Assembly (NCBI RefSeq): GCF_035222375.1
Contig: NC_085890.1
Span: 2,232,001-2,296,000, forward strand
From: Podospora pseudocomata
Taxonomy: Eukaryota > Ascomycota > Sordariomycetes > Sordariales > Podosporaceae
Direction: 5' to 3'
DNA length: 64,000 bases
Every line of letters starts with the position of its first letter. The first letter of the stretch is position 1. The position numbers and the translations under genes were made by a program. The notes under the pieces are model-generated. The model saw only the letters and a program-made list of their open reading frames with translations. It was not told the origin of the DNA and did not search any database. Shown one piece after another: positions 42,021 to 55,206 of this stretch.

Positions 42021-44053
42021 TCAAATAAACCCACTCTCCCTCAACATCTTGAGCGTCAACTCCGCCTTCAGCGTCGCCTCGTCTTTATACCCCTTTCCTT
42101 CCCCCGTGTCAATAAAATTCTCCCAAAACTTCAACCCCTCAATCCCTTCCTCCCGACAAAGCACCCCCTTTTCCTCCGCCATCTCCAACTCTTCCTCGGC
42201 AACACCAATACTCCACCCAAACCTCTCCGCCACATCTCTCGCAGTAACCCCCCTCCCAAACTCATGCCAATCCCACGACACTTCCTTCTCAGGAGGAAAC
42301 TCATGCAAATCCTTCATCCAAGCCAGTAACGCCTTGATCGTCGACTCGTCCGTCCTATCCTTGCTCTGTACAACCTTCACCCCTGATTTAAACACCCTCA
42401 GCCTAACCGGCAACTCCAATTTCTCCCATAGATTCGCTGCTTTCTCAAAGTCCGCGGGACTAACCAGTTCGACTCCGCCTCGGGCTCGGTTGAACATAGC
42501 CCATAGATCCACAAGTGAGATTACTCCCCCGGCCTTTCTCAAGACCCCCCTCCTGTCATCCGTCAAAAACTCGGCCAACGTTCTTGCCAACTCACTCAGA
42601 TACAAAGAGTCGCCCCCGTTACTCCCAACAATATCCTTCGTGGTGATCAACCCAAGCTGACTTGCCGACTCGGCCAACAGAGCATTCTCACTCGCGGACG
42701 AGCCCCCAGCGCCCCTGACTTGCTTCGCGAAACTTTCCGCCAAAGCTACAATCTCCTTCGCCGATGCCATGAGCGCTTCCAAGTCTTCAAAGGCGTTTCC
42801 AATGACGAGCTCGTTATTCTTGCGCATCGCCTGAGTTTGCCGTTCCAGGCCGGCAATACCACCAATCTTGGGCCGTTGTCTCTCCGGTTCTGATGACCCG
42901 GCAGTACCAGAACCACCGTTGGTGCCATCGGAGCGAGATGACTTGGGGATGGGGGGCGCGTTCTGGAGAAGCCATTTCCGCTGCGTCATGCAGCCTTTGA
43001 GACGTTCGTAGAATATCTTCTCACCACCATGGCGGAAAGAAAGCTTGACGTTCTCTGGGCTTTCCAGGCCAACTGGGGCGGGGGCGGTGGAGTTGAGGAA
43101 GGGGCCGGGAGATTCCGTGTTGGTTCGGAGGCTCTGAGTGAGACTGGCTGGGATGTCGTGGGAGATGAGTGAGGCGCCGCATATTTCGCAGGATAGGAGA
43201 GAGGGATGGTTGGCAAAGGTACATCGTGGGCAGTGGAAGGAGGCATCGGGATCTGAACTTCGGGGGGGTGCTGTGAGGCCTGGAGACTGTGGTGAGGTTA
43301 GGTCAGAGATTTGCTTCGGCCTCACGGGTAGCGGCGTTTGGAGAGCCGGACTCGATGGTCCACGGGTTGATGCATTGCTGATTGCGGCTTTCAGAACATG
43401 GGTTAGGGTTGGTTTAATGCCGCATGCCAAACACGGAGGCAGAGGTGTGTGAGCGTTGGCGGCAGTAGGGTCAAAGTTGGACGGGACAGGGTTTGAGAAG
43501 CTGCAGATGGTGCAAACCCAGGTAGCTGCGCTCACGGGCGTAGGCTCAACTGGTGATACCCGGAGGACGCCCTCTTGGCGATGGGCTGGCGAGGAATTGC
43601 CGCTCCGGGAAGGAATAGAGACATGAGCTGGAGAGCGCTGTTGAAGGGGCGCACGCTTTGTTGCTTTGGGTATCAGGGTGATCTTTGGAGAGGACTTGAA
43701 AAAGCCAGCCTGAAGATAGCGATTAGCAAAGAGCTTCAAAGCCGCAAATCCAACACGGCACTCACATAGAACTCATAGCGCTCCACATCTTTCAGGTCCA
43801 GCGCAACCGAGTACTTTCTTGGCTCTGCCTTGTCGACGTAGCATATCCGATGCGATGTCAAGTAGACCTGGCCATTTTGCTGATTCGGGAGTTTGAACTT
43901 GCTAGCGAAGGTCAGTCAGTGGTGGTGATAAGGATGATCCCAAGCAACTCACCCCTCATACAACCCCACATTGTCTTGCACGAAAAGCAGGTCTTCATCG
44001 GGCAGGTACGAAGGCCGCAGTGCGGTTGTCAAGTCGATGTGCTTTAAGAACAT
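42021..44053 (-). CDS. VPS36: ESCRT-II subunit Vps36
   Basis: Three exons: 44053-43953, 43901-43766 and 43709-42021 (introns of 51 and 56 nt, phases consistent), 641 residues. N-terminal GLUE (split PH) domain: MFLKHIDLTTALRPSYLPDE, YLTSHRICYVDK, KYSVALDLKDVERYEFY. As in yeast, it is interrupted by two NZF-type zinc fingers: CTIC...CLAC, and CPRCTFANHPSLLSCEICG. The second GLUE half includes VKLSFRHGGEKIFYERL. The C-terminal EAP30/winged-helix part runs from IGGIAGLERQ to WENFIDTGEG. ESCRT-II works on endosomes, sorting ubiquitinated cargo into multivesicular bodies; GLUE binds phosphoinositide and the NZF fingers bind ubiquitin or ESCRT-I (family knowledge). The linker between fingers is long and Ser/Pro-rich. 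Confidence 0.95.
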
Positions 44054-44561
44054 TCGTCATAGTCATGGGAAGACGGCCCCGGTGCTTTGGGAACAGTTTC
44101 AGTGCGTGTGCCGTGGTTTTCCACCATGAGTTTGTTGATGAGAGACAGGATGTCTGTCGTTGTCGTTTGGTGGATCCCGACCATTGACGTAACCAGGAGA
44201 CGGGGGGTAAGCACCTATCCCACCTGCCCCGATTGTTGCATGGCTGACTCAGCGTCTCCCCAAAAGACTCGACAAAGACTCATTAGAGCGCTCCAGCCAC
44301 TCAACGCGACTCGCCGCCCACTTTTCCGCACATTGCAGCCCTCTCCTCTCCGCTCCGCTTCTCCCGAATTGCCCAACCCAACTCAACTCTCTTCGCACAC
44401 TTCAGTTCGCACCATTCACCGCCATCATCAAGTTGCCATCGCCGCTTCGCTGACCAGCACTCCGACCGTATTTCTGCAACCTACTTACCTCTCTGAACAG
44501 CTACCTTTGGTTTTTTTTTCTCTTCTCCCACAAGAGGCAAAGCGATCACAGCAGCGACAAC
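44054..44561. promoter_or_regulatory. Divergent promoter VPS36 / THP3-like
   Basis: 508 bp between two start codons. The right part (44360-44530) is pyrimidine-rich with CTCTCC/TTTTTTTCTC tracts, typical of fungal transcription starts. Confidence 0.5.
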
Positions 44562-46260
44562 ATGATGCCGACGTGGCCAACCGCATCCCCGCCCCAGGGC
44601 GTTCCGCCCTCAACTGCCTACGCAGCAACCTATTCAGGTATGTGGCCGACACCTCTAGACCCTCTATCCTCAAGTGAATTTCTTGCTGACTTTTTCCCCT
44701 ACAGCTCCAGCTTTCACCCCAGTCCAAGTCCGACAAACCTTCGGCCAGTCCTATTCCGCCCCACAAGCCTCCTATCCCACCACACATCCCTACGGCCCAG
44801 CCCAATCCCCTCCACCTGCCCCAGCTAATCACCAGCCGACCGCTGCTTCTCCTCCCACAGCTGATGAACAGCCCAGGAAGAAGGTTCAATGGCCTGATTC
44901 CGTCCGCTCCTACGTCCAGCGCTCTTTTTTCCCCGCCAACATGGATCCTACCGTCTCGAAAGAAGAAATGGAAGCCAAGCTCAAGGAAACCATCATGCGC
45001 GCCAGCGAGGACAACCTTCTGTATTCCATCGTGTGGGAGACGATGCCGCTGCCCCAACAAATAATCAAGCAGGAGCGTGAACAACGTGCCAAGGCCATGG
45101 CCTATCCCGCTCAAGTACAAACGCCCTACTCCAACGCGCCAATGCCCATCTCCAAGAAGAGGAAGTCCGCCGACTTGGAAGATGTCGCCAATCTCAGTAT
45201 CACCCCACCATGGAGGACAGGCCAAGGCGCCCGCCTCGAGGATCGCGTCACTTTTTCCAAGGATAAACGCCAAGCTACCGAGGAGAGCTCCGATAACACG
45301 AGTAAGTTGAACAAGTACGAGAAGCGTCAAAAGCGCTTCAACGGGGGCTACGTATCGACATATCGCTCCCCAAGCCCTCCCCCCGGCGATGGGCCCGTCG
45401 TTGGGACGTGCGAAAAGCTTGAGAAGAGCTATCTGCGCTTGACTGCTCCTCCCAAGCCTGAGAACGTGCGTCCGCCTCGGGTGTTGAAGAATACGCTGGA
45501 GCTGCTGAAGAAGAAGTGGAAGAAGGATTCGAACTACGCATACATTTGTGATCAGTTCAAGTCCATGCGCCAGGATCTGACTGTGCAACGCGTGAGGGAT
45601 GATTTTACTGTCGAGGTGTACGAAATACATGCTCGCATTGCTTTGGAAAAGGGGGATCTCGGTGAGTATAATCAGTGCCAGACTCAGCTCAAGGCACTGT
45701 ACAAGTTGGGCCTCAAAGGCAAGGCCAACGAATTCAAGGCTTATCGGATTCTTTACTTCATTCACACAGCCAACCGCACAGACTTGAATAGCGTTTTGGC
45801 AGATCTAACCCCAGCAGAAAAGAAAGACAAGGCGATCAAGCACGCCTTGGACGTGCGGTCCTCCCTGGCCCTGGGGAACTACCATCGGTTCTTCCAGTTG
45901 TACAACGAGACCCCAAACATGGGTGCATACCTCATGGATATGTTTGTCGGCCGGGAGCGTCTTGCTGCCCTGTGCAACATTTGCAAGGCGTAAGCTCATT
46001 CTCCTCCTGTCATGGTGAAGATCCAATGCTAACTTAACAACAGATACAAGCCTGACGTGCCATTGCGATTTGTTACCGAGGAACTCTATTTTGAGTCCGA
46101 CATGGAAGCCGCCCAGTTCATCATTGACAACGGCGGTCAGGATTTGCTCCAAGAAAAGGAGGACGGCACCATTGTCATCCTCACTGGCAAGGCTGGCCAG
46201 ACATTCGAAAGCCACAAAGCGAAAGCCTTCGCCCGCGTCGACATCAAAGGCCAAATCTAG
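44562..46260 (+). CDS. SAC3/GANP family protein, THP3-like
   Basis: Exons 44562-44637, 44705-45989 and 46044-46260; introns of 67 and 54 nt with GTATGT/GTAAGC donors and in-phase joins; 525 residues. The N-terminal quarter is Pro/Gln/Ala-rich and disordered. A middle basic segment with SKKRKS could be a nuclear signal. The C-terminal half is the SAC3/GANP domain: SYLRLTAPPKPENVRPPRVL, NYAYICDQFKSMRQDLTVQR, FTVEVYEIHARIALEKGDLG, EYNQCQTQLKALY, ending in a winged-helix-like part (PLRFVTEELYF). This arrangement matches Thp3/LENG8-type proteins, which act with a PCI partner (Csn12 in yeast) in transcription elongation and splicing. Confidence 0.92.
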
Positions 46261-49200
46261 TCGCCCCTGGCTATGCTTCTCTTTTCTATTTTGTTTTCCA
46301 CATCCACAAGCGCCACCCCTCCCTTCGTTGGAGGCTACCTCCCACGTCTTATCACGTCGTAATTATTCTTTCACCCTCACCCTCCTGAGGCTCGGGGGGT
46401 GCCTACCCATACGTCGCCTGTTCGCCGGCCGCCATGAATAGGCCGCTCATCCATCGTTTTTTCTGGAGTTTCCACGAGATCCTTGGAGAGCCTCACGACT
46501 CTGACACCATCGACTTTTGTTTTGTCGGCCACGAAAAGTAGTTTTTCTTTTCTTCCTGACTTTAATTCCCAGCTTTCGCCATCCTCTTCATCTTCTACGA
46601 CTTTATGGCTTCACGAGGGATCTCGCTGACACTTCGAACCGGTCATGCTCTGCTACTGGCCGTGCCGTGAACCAATTGCGATGATGACGATAGATGAGTG
46701 TCGACAAGGGTGGCTCTGCTTCACTGTTCGTGCTCAGTAGTTATCTTAAACATCGCTTGGGGTTTTGGGCTGTGCTTTGTCAGGGCTGGATCTGGCAGAG
46801 GAGTTAGCTAGCTTTGAATCAACGGCAGTGCTGTTGAGGAATTTTGGCACAGGGGGGTTTTTGGTTTCGTTATCGGGGGATTTCCGTCACAGTGATACCC
46901 ATGGAAGAGGAGGAGGTTGGCCCGTTTTGATCTAGCAGTCATCTGGGGGATAGTAATGTTTGACTTGGGTTGGGGTCACCGACCCCATTTGGGCGAGGAG
47001 TTTGGAGCTGGAGTTGAATTTGTGTAACCATTCACAGCGAACTAGTCTTGGGGTCCTATCAAGGGATATATCGTTACAATCATGGTTTAATGAAGACGAC
47101 ATTTGTCACGTCTTGTTTTCTGAACTCTCGTGATTTCGGCTTTGCCCAGCTTTTGCAATTTGATGATGATCTTGAAGCTTGAACTGCCCCCTACGCAAGA
47201 ATACATGAGTAAATTCTCATGAGATTCGCACCACGATGTCGTTCCCGTTAGAGAGGTATGCAGCTGTGACGTTACGGTATTTTGTGCTTGTTCTTTCTAG
47301 ATAACTTACGATGGTAAGGTTTAAGATTGTGGGTTGGTGGAATAGTCCTGGATTTTGAACTGCTCAGCGAATCGGAGGTCATAGGGAGAATTTGGGGATT
47401 GTTCCTTTTTGCCTGTTGGTGAACGAAGGGGTTTGTGGCGATGTGTCTCGCTTGGACGACGCCTGTCCCATGTGGCTGCTGGTAAGGTAGAGGTGATATA
47501 CTCTAGTGTCCCCGAGCCGTCTTACAACCTTGGTGCGGTGGAGTTGTATTTGGCAAGAACTCCGAGGAAAGATAGGTGGTTTGGTTGTTTGTGATATTGG
47601 CATGAGCGTTGAGGGGATAGTTGTGGGGTTTACTACCTGATATGGTCTAAATAGGTATGCTGTCTGATATGAACTCGGGTTATGGAGTCTGAGTTTGAAT
47701 AGATAATGGGCTGGTTGGTTGGATTGTGAGAGGGAGTGTTTGTTTGTTGGGATGATACTGGAGTTTAAATGGCGGAGTTGTGATGGTCTGAAGTGGATTG
47801 CTGTATGTTTCTTGATGGGAACCTTTTGTGGTGTACTTGGTTATATCTACGGGAGAGATCAAATCATATGGTGAAGGACAGGGTGGCTGAAGCGAGTAAT
47901 TATTGAACTGGGGATAGATCTGTTCAGGGCTGGTTGCTATACCAGCTTGCCCTGGTTCTCTTCCCCTTCTTTCGTCTGTTACTGGACTGCGAGGCCTGGA
48001 TTTGGTTTTTTTCGTCGGTGTGGAAAAGGTCTATGGATCAGGGTAATAGATCTGCAGCCTTGTGTCGTCCTTCCATGCCTGGTTGGTGAAAATTTACGGT
48101 GAGCGAATCAAGTCGGAGAGAAAAGCTGCACTTGCAATTCCGTGAGGAATGCCATGATATGTGGTTCTTTTCAAGTACAGAAAACCCAAGGGTGCTCTTG
48201 GAATTATGGACCTAGTACAGTTTTACTCGTGAGAAGGGAAGGATTTGAATGTTGGTCAATTAAAGCAAAGCTAGGTAATTCAGGATTGCTATTAAAATGT
48301 CCACAAATCTTCTTTTCGTCGTCTCGTTTAACGCTTTTGTTTTGGGAAAAACTTGTAGCGCCAAAGAGAGAGAGGGAATGGTGTGTTACACTACTTGATG
48401 CGTGTTGAGCTCCGTCTTACAGAGATGCCGGGAGGAGACTTCTTTTTGGTTGGTATAAACTTTGAGCTTGTCATGGGAAAGCAATGAGGAAGATACCAGG
48501 TAGCTTGAATTGTGGATGTAAGTCTACAACATATCTTGTGACTCCCCCCTCCCACCCCCCTGCTTCTACAACGCTTTTCTCTGGCTACAGCGAAGCCGTA
48601 GGTTTGATGGTTAAACCCCCTATTCCCATTTCAGGGGTAGTGTTCAGAAGGGTTAGGGTTGTGTCATATTGGTTTCTCTGTGTATTCCTTTCTCAATCTG
48701 ACACGGTTGCCTTTAATCGCCCCTAGGTAATATGGGCAGATCTTTGGCGTGACAGGAGGCTACAGTGGCCAGAAGGAGATAAGATGTATGTAACCATAAA
48801 CTGCCGGATCTCCAACAGGTATAGAAGTGCCAGGCCGACTGAGAGGCCGCTGGATCCAAGACCGTTTCTACCCTCTTTGGGATTCAGCTCTGCTATTTGA
48901 TGATATGTCCTGATCTTGTTAGTACCATAAAAGACACATGTTACCTTGGTCCTTTGTAAAGACACCAACGGGCCATGAAAAATATGGTTGTTATGACTCT
49001 CCGTGCACCTGTGACCATCTTGGCAGCCCTTCTCCTTCCTATCTGGTAATAAAACCTCAAGAAATCCCATTTTTGGTAAAAGGGAACGTCGTTTCAGACG
49101 TTTCAAGTTCCGTGTTCTCGGGAATCGGGAGGGACAGGATCCGAGGGCGTGTCAACTCAGGGTTGGATTGGGGGCTGGTAGATGGGTGGTGGTTCAGCGA

Positions 49201-51571
49201 ATAGAGGTCGAGAGAACGAGGCTACATCGGTAGCTGTATTTGGCATGTCGGTACTTGGTCTGCTTCATGCGTAGCAACGGCAGCAGCACCCCGCTTGGGA
49301 AACTTGGAGAGAGGAATAAGGTTGTTCGAGAATGTTCAGCGTTGGGTGAGGCTGCTCAGCCTCTGTACCTACTGTGGCAGAGAGGTTGGACGGCGGCGGT
49401 AGTGGGGGGTGGTTGCCGTCAATGGCTTGTGACAAGGAACCGTTGTGTTGGCGAGTCTGTGCCGCCAAACGTCACCGCGGGGTCATCACTTGATGTCAGA
49501 GATGCCCGCCTCTGTGCAAAACCCGCCGGTGGAGAGGAGAGTTGGGATGAGTGGATGGATGGCTCTGGCATCTGCGCCATCATGTCTCCACCTGATTTGA
49601 AGAGACGAACGTCCACATGGGCGTCTGAGCGAGCTCGGCCTTTGCATGAACCGTCATCGATGGGAATGGTGGCGCTGGAGTGGCTTTCTCAATCACCCCG
49701 CTCCATGAAGCGGATGCCCAGCCAGGGGTTCCCAAGGAACGGGAGCGGGGTAATGGCCCCTCCAGATTTCACATCCCGACCCCAACATAGCGAGGTCGGG
49801 ATGGCAGGTGAAAGGTGGTTGTGGGTGAGCTGGGTAAGGTTTTGGCGATGGCATGAAGAACCATGGAACAGCTAGAGGGAGGGAGTCAGCAAATGGACAG
49901 CTAGAGCGATGCGCGCGCGTCGACAGTTGAGGAGCGAGCGCCACTGGTTCCAGACCGAGATAATTGGGTGACATTGCGCGATACAGCGATAGGTTGGACT
50001 TGGCGCATGAATTGTTCAAAGAGAAGAAGGGGGCTGCAAGAGCCAGGGGCAGGCGAGCTTCTCGAAGAGCGCATATGCAGCGCAACACGTTTACATGGCG
50101 GGATGCAGATGAGGATGAGATGACGTTGGGGGGAGGGAGTGTTGGACGTCCGAAACCAGCCAGCCCAGCCCAGCCCAGTTTCATGCCGAGACTTTTCAGA
50201 AGACAATTTACACGGCATGGTGCTGGACGACCGGAGCGTGGACTTGGGCGGCGAGGCGGGGGGTGCCACCGTTTTCCATCGGGCTGGCCATCCGTCAAAG
50301 TCAATTGGCGCTAACATGACCGAGAAAGACAACGTTGAACGAAGGTCGAGGCGCTTCTACCACACCAATGACCCTTTGGGGGAGGGCTCTGGTGCGACCG
50401 ACAATGGGCCATCCGAACAGAAACTATTGTTGCTGCATGAATGCCATGCGCGCTGGGCTGCGTCACGACACCTGCCGCCAGAGTTTTCATCTTTCGGAGG
50501 AGGCACGTGAGGCAAAGGGAGAGAGTATGTATGGATAACTGAGAGTGCTCATCATGGTCATGGTGATGATGGCCACAGGGATCCAAAAGTCTGGACAAGC
50601 AATTGCGCACTGTGGATCGGTCCATGGCGGGAACCTTTTGCGGTAGCACCTAGGGCACGGGCACGGGCACAGTAGCCTGTTGCCATCGCCGATTGTTTAC
50701 CATGATAATGTTTTTTTTTAAAGAAATGAATCATGTATATACGGTGGCAGACTGTACTCGACTGTAAAAAGGATAGAGCACCCTATTAGTTGGATAATTA
50801 CTTATCTCACTAGATATCTATCGCCAACCTTGAATGCCGGTATGATCCGGTGGAGATGCTGCTGAGGGAACGGGATTTAGGGACCCCTGCTGCCTTTTTA
50901 TTTTGGCCCGCACGCAAGCCGACCGACCGTGCAACCCTGACCTCTGCCCTGCGAGCCCCTCCCTCCCCCCAGCCTAGCTTTCCAAGCCTTCCAACATTTT
51001 CCGTGCGCTCGTCCACAGCCAGCCCAGCCCGCCCGCGCTTGTCTCTGCGCCTTGGCCCCTGGCTCACCCCCTCCCAATTTCCTGCCTTGTCCTTCTCTTA
51101 AGACCTTCTCGGTGCCCATCGCATCGCATCGCCGCTCTCCACCTCACCTTCAACAGCACACCGGCGTCGACTGTGCGGCTGAACAAAGGGCAGAAACACC
51201 ACAAGCACTAGTTTGGACCGAGTTCAGCACAAAGGCGGAGACCAACGTTCTCGGAGGAGTCAGCCACCGAAACCCCCGACCGACAGACAGACACGGGACA
51301 ACCCAATCCATAATCCAACAATACCACGCGATCGCCGCCAGTTGTTCCCAGTCTATCAAAGAGAAAAGAGGAGGCAATCAATCAACTCCGTTACACTGAT
51401 CCAAGACCACCCGAACAACAGCATTGCGCTGGCGTAACGCAACAGCCCACGCCCACGCTCGCTATCGGCCGAATCGATTGTCCATTCCTCGCTTCTCGCC
51501 ATCTATTTTTCTTCGTCGATACCAGCAGGCAGAGTCTAGTTTGAGAGAGGGGGCGCCTGACACCACCAACC
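46261..51571. other. 5.3-kb gene-free interval, BEM1 upstream region
   Basis: No frame here has recognisable motifs or a convincing intron pattern. 46261-46640 is the probable 3' UTR and flank of the THP3-like gene. 50800-51570 is pyrimidine-rich and by position holds the BEM1 promoter and 5' UTR. The middle has normal base composition rather than transposon character, which leaves room for a non-coding transcript or long regulatory region. Confidence 0.4.
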
Positions 51572-53883
51572 ATGAAGGTACGTCATTCCACTTGTCCTGT
51601 CCTGTCCTATCCCATCCTGTCCTGTCCGTCGCTTCCCAATGAGCGGGATGCGGGCAACCACAAATCTGGCGTCAGCGCCAGCGCCAGTTGCCATCGCTGA
51701 TAACCACTTGATCTTGGCCGTTGGCATTTCATGGAACTTCCCCATCACTTGGCCCATCTGTCTTGGATACCTTTTGCATGCTCCTGCTCATGCTCGTGCT
51801 TTTGCTCATGCTCTTGCTACCCCTCTTCTTCTTGTCACTATCCGCACTCTTAACTGCCCGCTAACCTACGATGCGCGTTTTGAAGGCTTTACGGAGGTCC
51901 ATCAAGGGGGAGAAGGAGAACAAGCCACATATCAGCATTGCTCCAAAATCAGCTGTCGCCATTCAGCCTCCCAAGAAGGTGCGTCTTCTGTCTGCCTGTT
52001 CTGCTCATTCTGCACACAGCTTGGCCAAGCTGCCTGGGGTTCCCCTCGGTGGGCCCTGGTGTGCTCCCCATCCGAGTCACTTGGACAACCACTGACGTCG
52101 GCGGCCTCTTCAGGTGATCCGAGCACTCTACGATTATGAAGCCTCAAATCCTCAAGAGTTGAGCTTTTCCCGCGGTGATTTCTTCCACGTTATCGGGCGC
52201 GAGAATGACCAAGATTGGTATGAGGCCTGCAACCCCGCTCTTCCGGACGCCCGCGGCCTAGTGCCCGTTGCATTCTTCCAAGCTCTTGGACGCACCGAGC
52301 GTGATAGTGGCCAGTCCCAACCCGACACGGCCCGCTCAACAAACTCGACAAAAGGCCCGGATAACGATTCCGGCTACGGAGATGCATCCACCGTCGGCAC
52401 GGCGACACCCGCCGCCAGCCAGCGGAGCTCCAAAATCTCCGGAAAGTCTGGGGCTATGGTGTATGGTGTTGTCATGTACGACTTCCAGGCGGAACGCGGG
52501 GACGAGCTGGATGCCAAGGCGGGCGAAGCTATCATTGTGATTGCCCAGTCCAACCCCGAGTGGTTTGTCGCAAAGCCGATTGGGAGACTCGGTGGTCCCG
52601 GTCTGATTCCCGTCTCTTTTGTCGAGATCCGAGATATGGCGAGCAACACACCCGTGGCAAACCCTCAAGAGTCTGTTCGCAGGGCGGGCATCCCCAAGGT
52701 GGAGGAGTGGAAGAAGATGGCAGCGGACTACAAAAATTCCAGCATCACGCTTGGCAAGTTTGATGTTGGCGGCGCGCCAATTGAACAAGGCATGGAGCGC
52801 ATGAGTCTCCAGCAGCAACCGAATGGGCGAACGAGCCAAGTGCCGGCGGGTAACTATGTGAGTGACACTCGCGCCGACTATTGTTTTGATATCATCTGCT
52901 AACCGTCACGGTCGCAGCAGCAACCGCAGTCACCACCACAGCAACAGGCGCAAGTGCAACCCCAACAAGCATACAACGCGCAGCAACCAGTCCAGCAACC
53001 AGGCTACGGCGCTCGACAAAGCTCAGAAGTTGCCGCTCCGGTATCCGCTCAGATTCCCAGATACTGTTTCGCCGAGGAAAAGTACTGGTTTGTGATCGAG
53101 GCCGAGCTGGAGGATGGACGGACTTGGGAGCTTTCCCGATACTACGAAGATTTCTACGATTTTCAGATTGCGCTCTTGACCGAGTTCCCCGTAGAAGCTG
53201 GTACGACCGGAAAGAAGCAGCGCACGTTACCGTACATGCCCGGTCCCGTAAATTACGTCACCGATGCCATCACGGAAGGGAGACGCCACAACCTGGACGC
53301 CTACGTCAAGAGTTTGCTCGCACAGCCACCATACATTTCGAAATGCGACCTGGTGAAGCAGTTCTTTGCGCCGCGCGAAGGAGACTATGAGATTGATCCC
53401 ACAGCGCAAGCAGAGGAATACCGGTTGTCTGGCGGATCCCAGCCATCCTCGACAGACTCGCCAGCGGATGGAGCATCGCGGCAATCATCTCGCCAAAACC
53501 TCAACTCAAACGGTAATGGGTACGCTGGCCTTTCCGCGCCGGCACGACAGATGGGAGGTGGTCAGCCAGCAGTAAGCAGACAAGTCTCCTCCCTGTCACA
53601 ACCCTCGCAATCATCCCTCTCACCAGGCATCCAGCAACCCGGAGCCCAAATGAAGGTCAAACTCAGCTACAACGGAGACATCATCGCCATCAAGGTGCCG
53701 CAAGATATCAGCTTCCGCTCCTTGTACGACAGAATCACCGAAAGACTCAAGATCCCAGGAGGAGAGATGGTCCAGCTGTCATACAAGGATGAGGCCACGG
53801 GTGACAAGCCACCGCTGATGAGCGACAATGATCTGGACATTGCTCTGAGTCGAAACGAGAAGCTGCTGCTCTATGTTGAATAG
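51572..53883 (+). CDS. BEM1: Polarity scaffold protein Bem1
   Basis: Four exons: 51572-51577 (only ATG AAG), 51886-51978, 52114-52857 and 52918-53883, 602 residues. The alternative start is an in-frame ATG at 51871 inside intron 1; I prefer the 6-nt exon because the usual Bem1 start M-K-A-L-R-R-S-I-K-G is restored by splicing. Domains: SH3-1 (VIRALYDYEASNPQELSFSR, residues about 34-90), SH3-2 (YGVVMYDFQAERGDELDAKA), PX (RYCFAEEKYWFVIEAELEDG to CDLVKQFF), a Gln/Ser-rich linker and a C-terminal PB1 domain (MKVKLSYNGDIIAIKVPQDI to the end). Bem1 links Cdc42, its exchange factor Cdc24 and PAK kinase at growth sites; in filamentous fungi it also connects to the NADPH oxidase complex. Confidence 0.95.
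51594..51822 (+). repeat. Microsatellites in BEM1 intron 1
   Basis: 51594-51630 is a run of TGTCC/ATCCC pentamers. 51776-51822 is a run of hexamers of the CATGCT/CTTGCT type. Both lie inside the 308-nt first intron. Confidence 0.8.
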
Positions 53884-55206
53884 GTGGTGTAGAGCGTTTG
53901 CACGCACGCGTTTTGTACTCTGTTTCTCTCCTGGTTTACTGGGATTTTCTCACTTGCGTTTTTACGTTGCACCAAGTATACCCAACCTCTTTTTTTGTTT
54001 TGTTTTGTTTTGATGCTATTCGGACCCCGCATTGCAACCGACGACGACGAATCTACAAGAACGCGTTTATGTTTTTTTGGCCACGGAAATGGAGGAGGTG
54101 GAGAAGGCAGGCCTATTTATACTCTCCAAGAAAGAAAGACAGTACCTTGGCACGTTACCGCATCAGAGCTTGACATGTTATGCCTTTTCTTTGCTTGGAT
54201 GTCGGTGGAGGGGGAGAGGGATGGGAGGAAGCTGGGGCTGGAACGTGGTCACGGAGGGATGTTGACTAGGTTTTTCTTTTCTTCCCCTGTTGAGTTGCTT
54301 CAGTTGTGATGGATGGAATGAAATGAAATGTACATGTGTTTATGGCAGGCGGGGATAACAAAAATGATGAATTGTGATTTTCCTTCTCTGGCTCTTTACG
54401 TTTTTGTGTCTCTGATGGGGAACATTATGGTCTTGAGTGGTTGAAGAGATCGGAAGGTGGTTGAGGGCAGGGGATGGTGGATGAATGCGGTGGGGCTTTG
54501 ACACTTTTTTCTTGGTTGCGGAGTAGACAGATGGATTTGCTTCTTGTTGGGGGTAATTGAGAAGATGGTTTGTTTTTGATGACCGGGTTGTGTTCATTGA
54601 TGCTCTTTTGTGGTATTGGCGTAGAGGGAAGCTTCCTTTTGCTCCCTGTGCATCTATCCCTTTTCACACGCACATATCCACATCCGATCAAGAAACCACA
54701 ACGAAGGTGATAACCCCAGCCTTACTCCAAGAGATCCCGCATCACAAAGGCCACAACCCAGAACCTCGGAGGGACGGACATATTGACCAAAAAGTTTATT
54801 TTCGAAAAAAAAATCACCGCCGTATTCGTTCGCTCCTTTGCCCAGCAGATTCGTCCCAAGAAATACACACAAAAGGTTGGGAAAAAAAAAACCCGCCCAC
54901 AACCGAACCCAGTCCTGGCGAATTCCCCTTCCCAAACTCCGTCCAAGAATAGACACACGAAAAAAACAACACAACCTTGCCTTCCCCCAGAGAAAATGCA
55001 CCTATAACACCCTCCTTGCCATTAACCCGTCATCTTCCGGCAGAGAAAAGCCAAAAACTATAAACACAAGACATTAAAAATCAGTGGTATCAAACACCCC
55101 CTCCCTTGTCGCATCAGAAAAAAAGCACCCGCTTTTTATTTCCCGAACCCTTTCTCATACAAAATCAGACGTAATCATCGCCAAAGCAGCAGTCACAGAA
55201 CACCCC
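53884..55206. other. Convergent 3' flanks of BEM1 and the CENP-B-type gene
   Basis: 1.3 kb between two convergent stop codons. It contains a TTTTG pentamer run (53990-54012) and A-rich tracts (54880-54970). No gene recognised. Confidence 0.45.

Noticed and set aside
52336-52839. Minus-strand frame opposite BEM1 exon 3
   Set aside because: Shadow frame of a well-supported gene.
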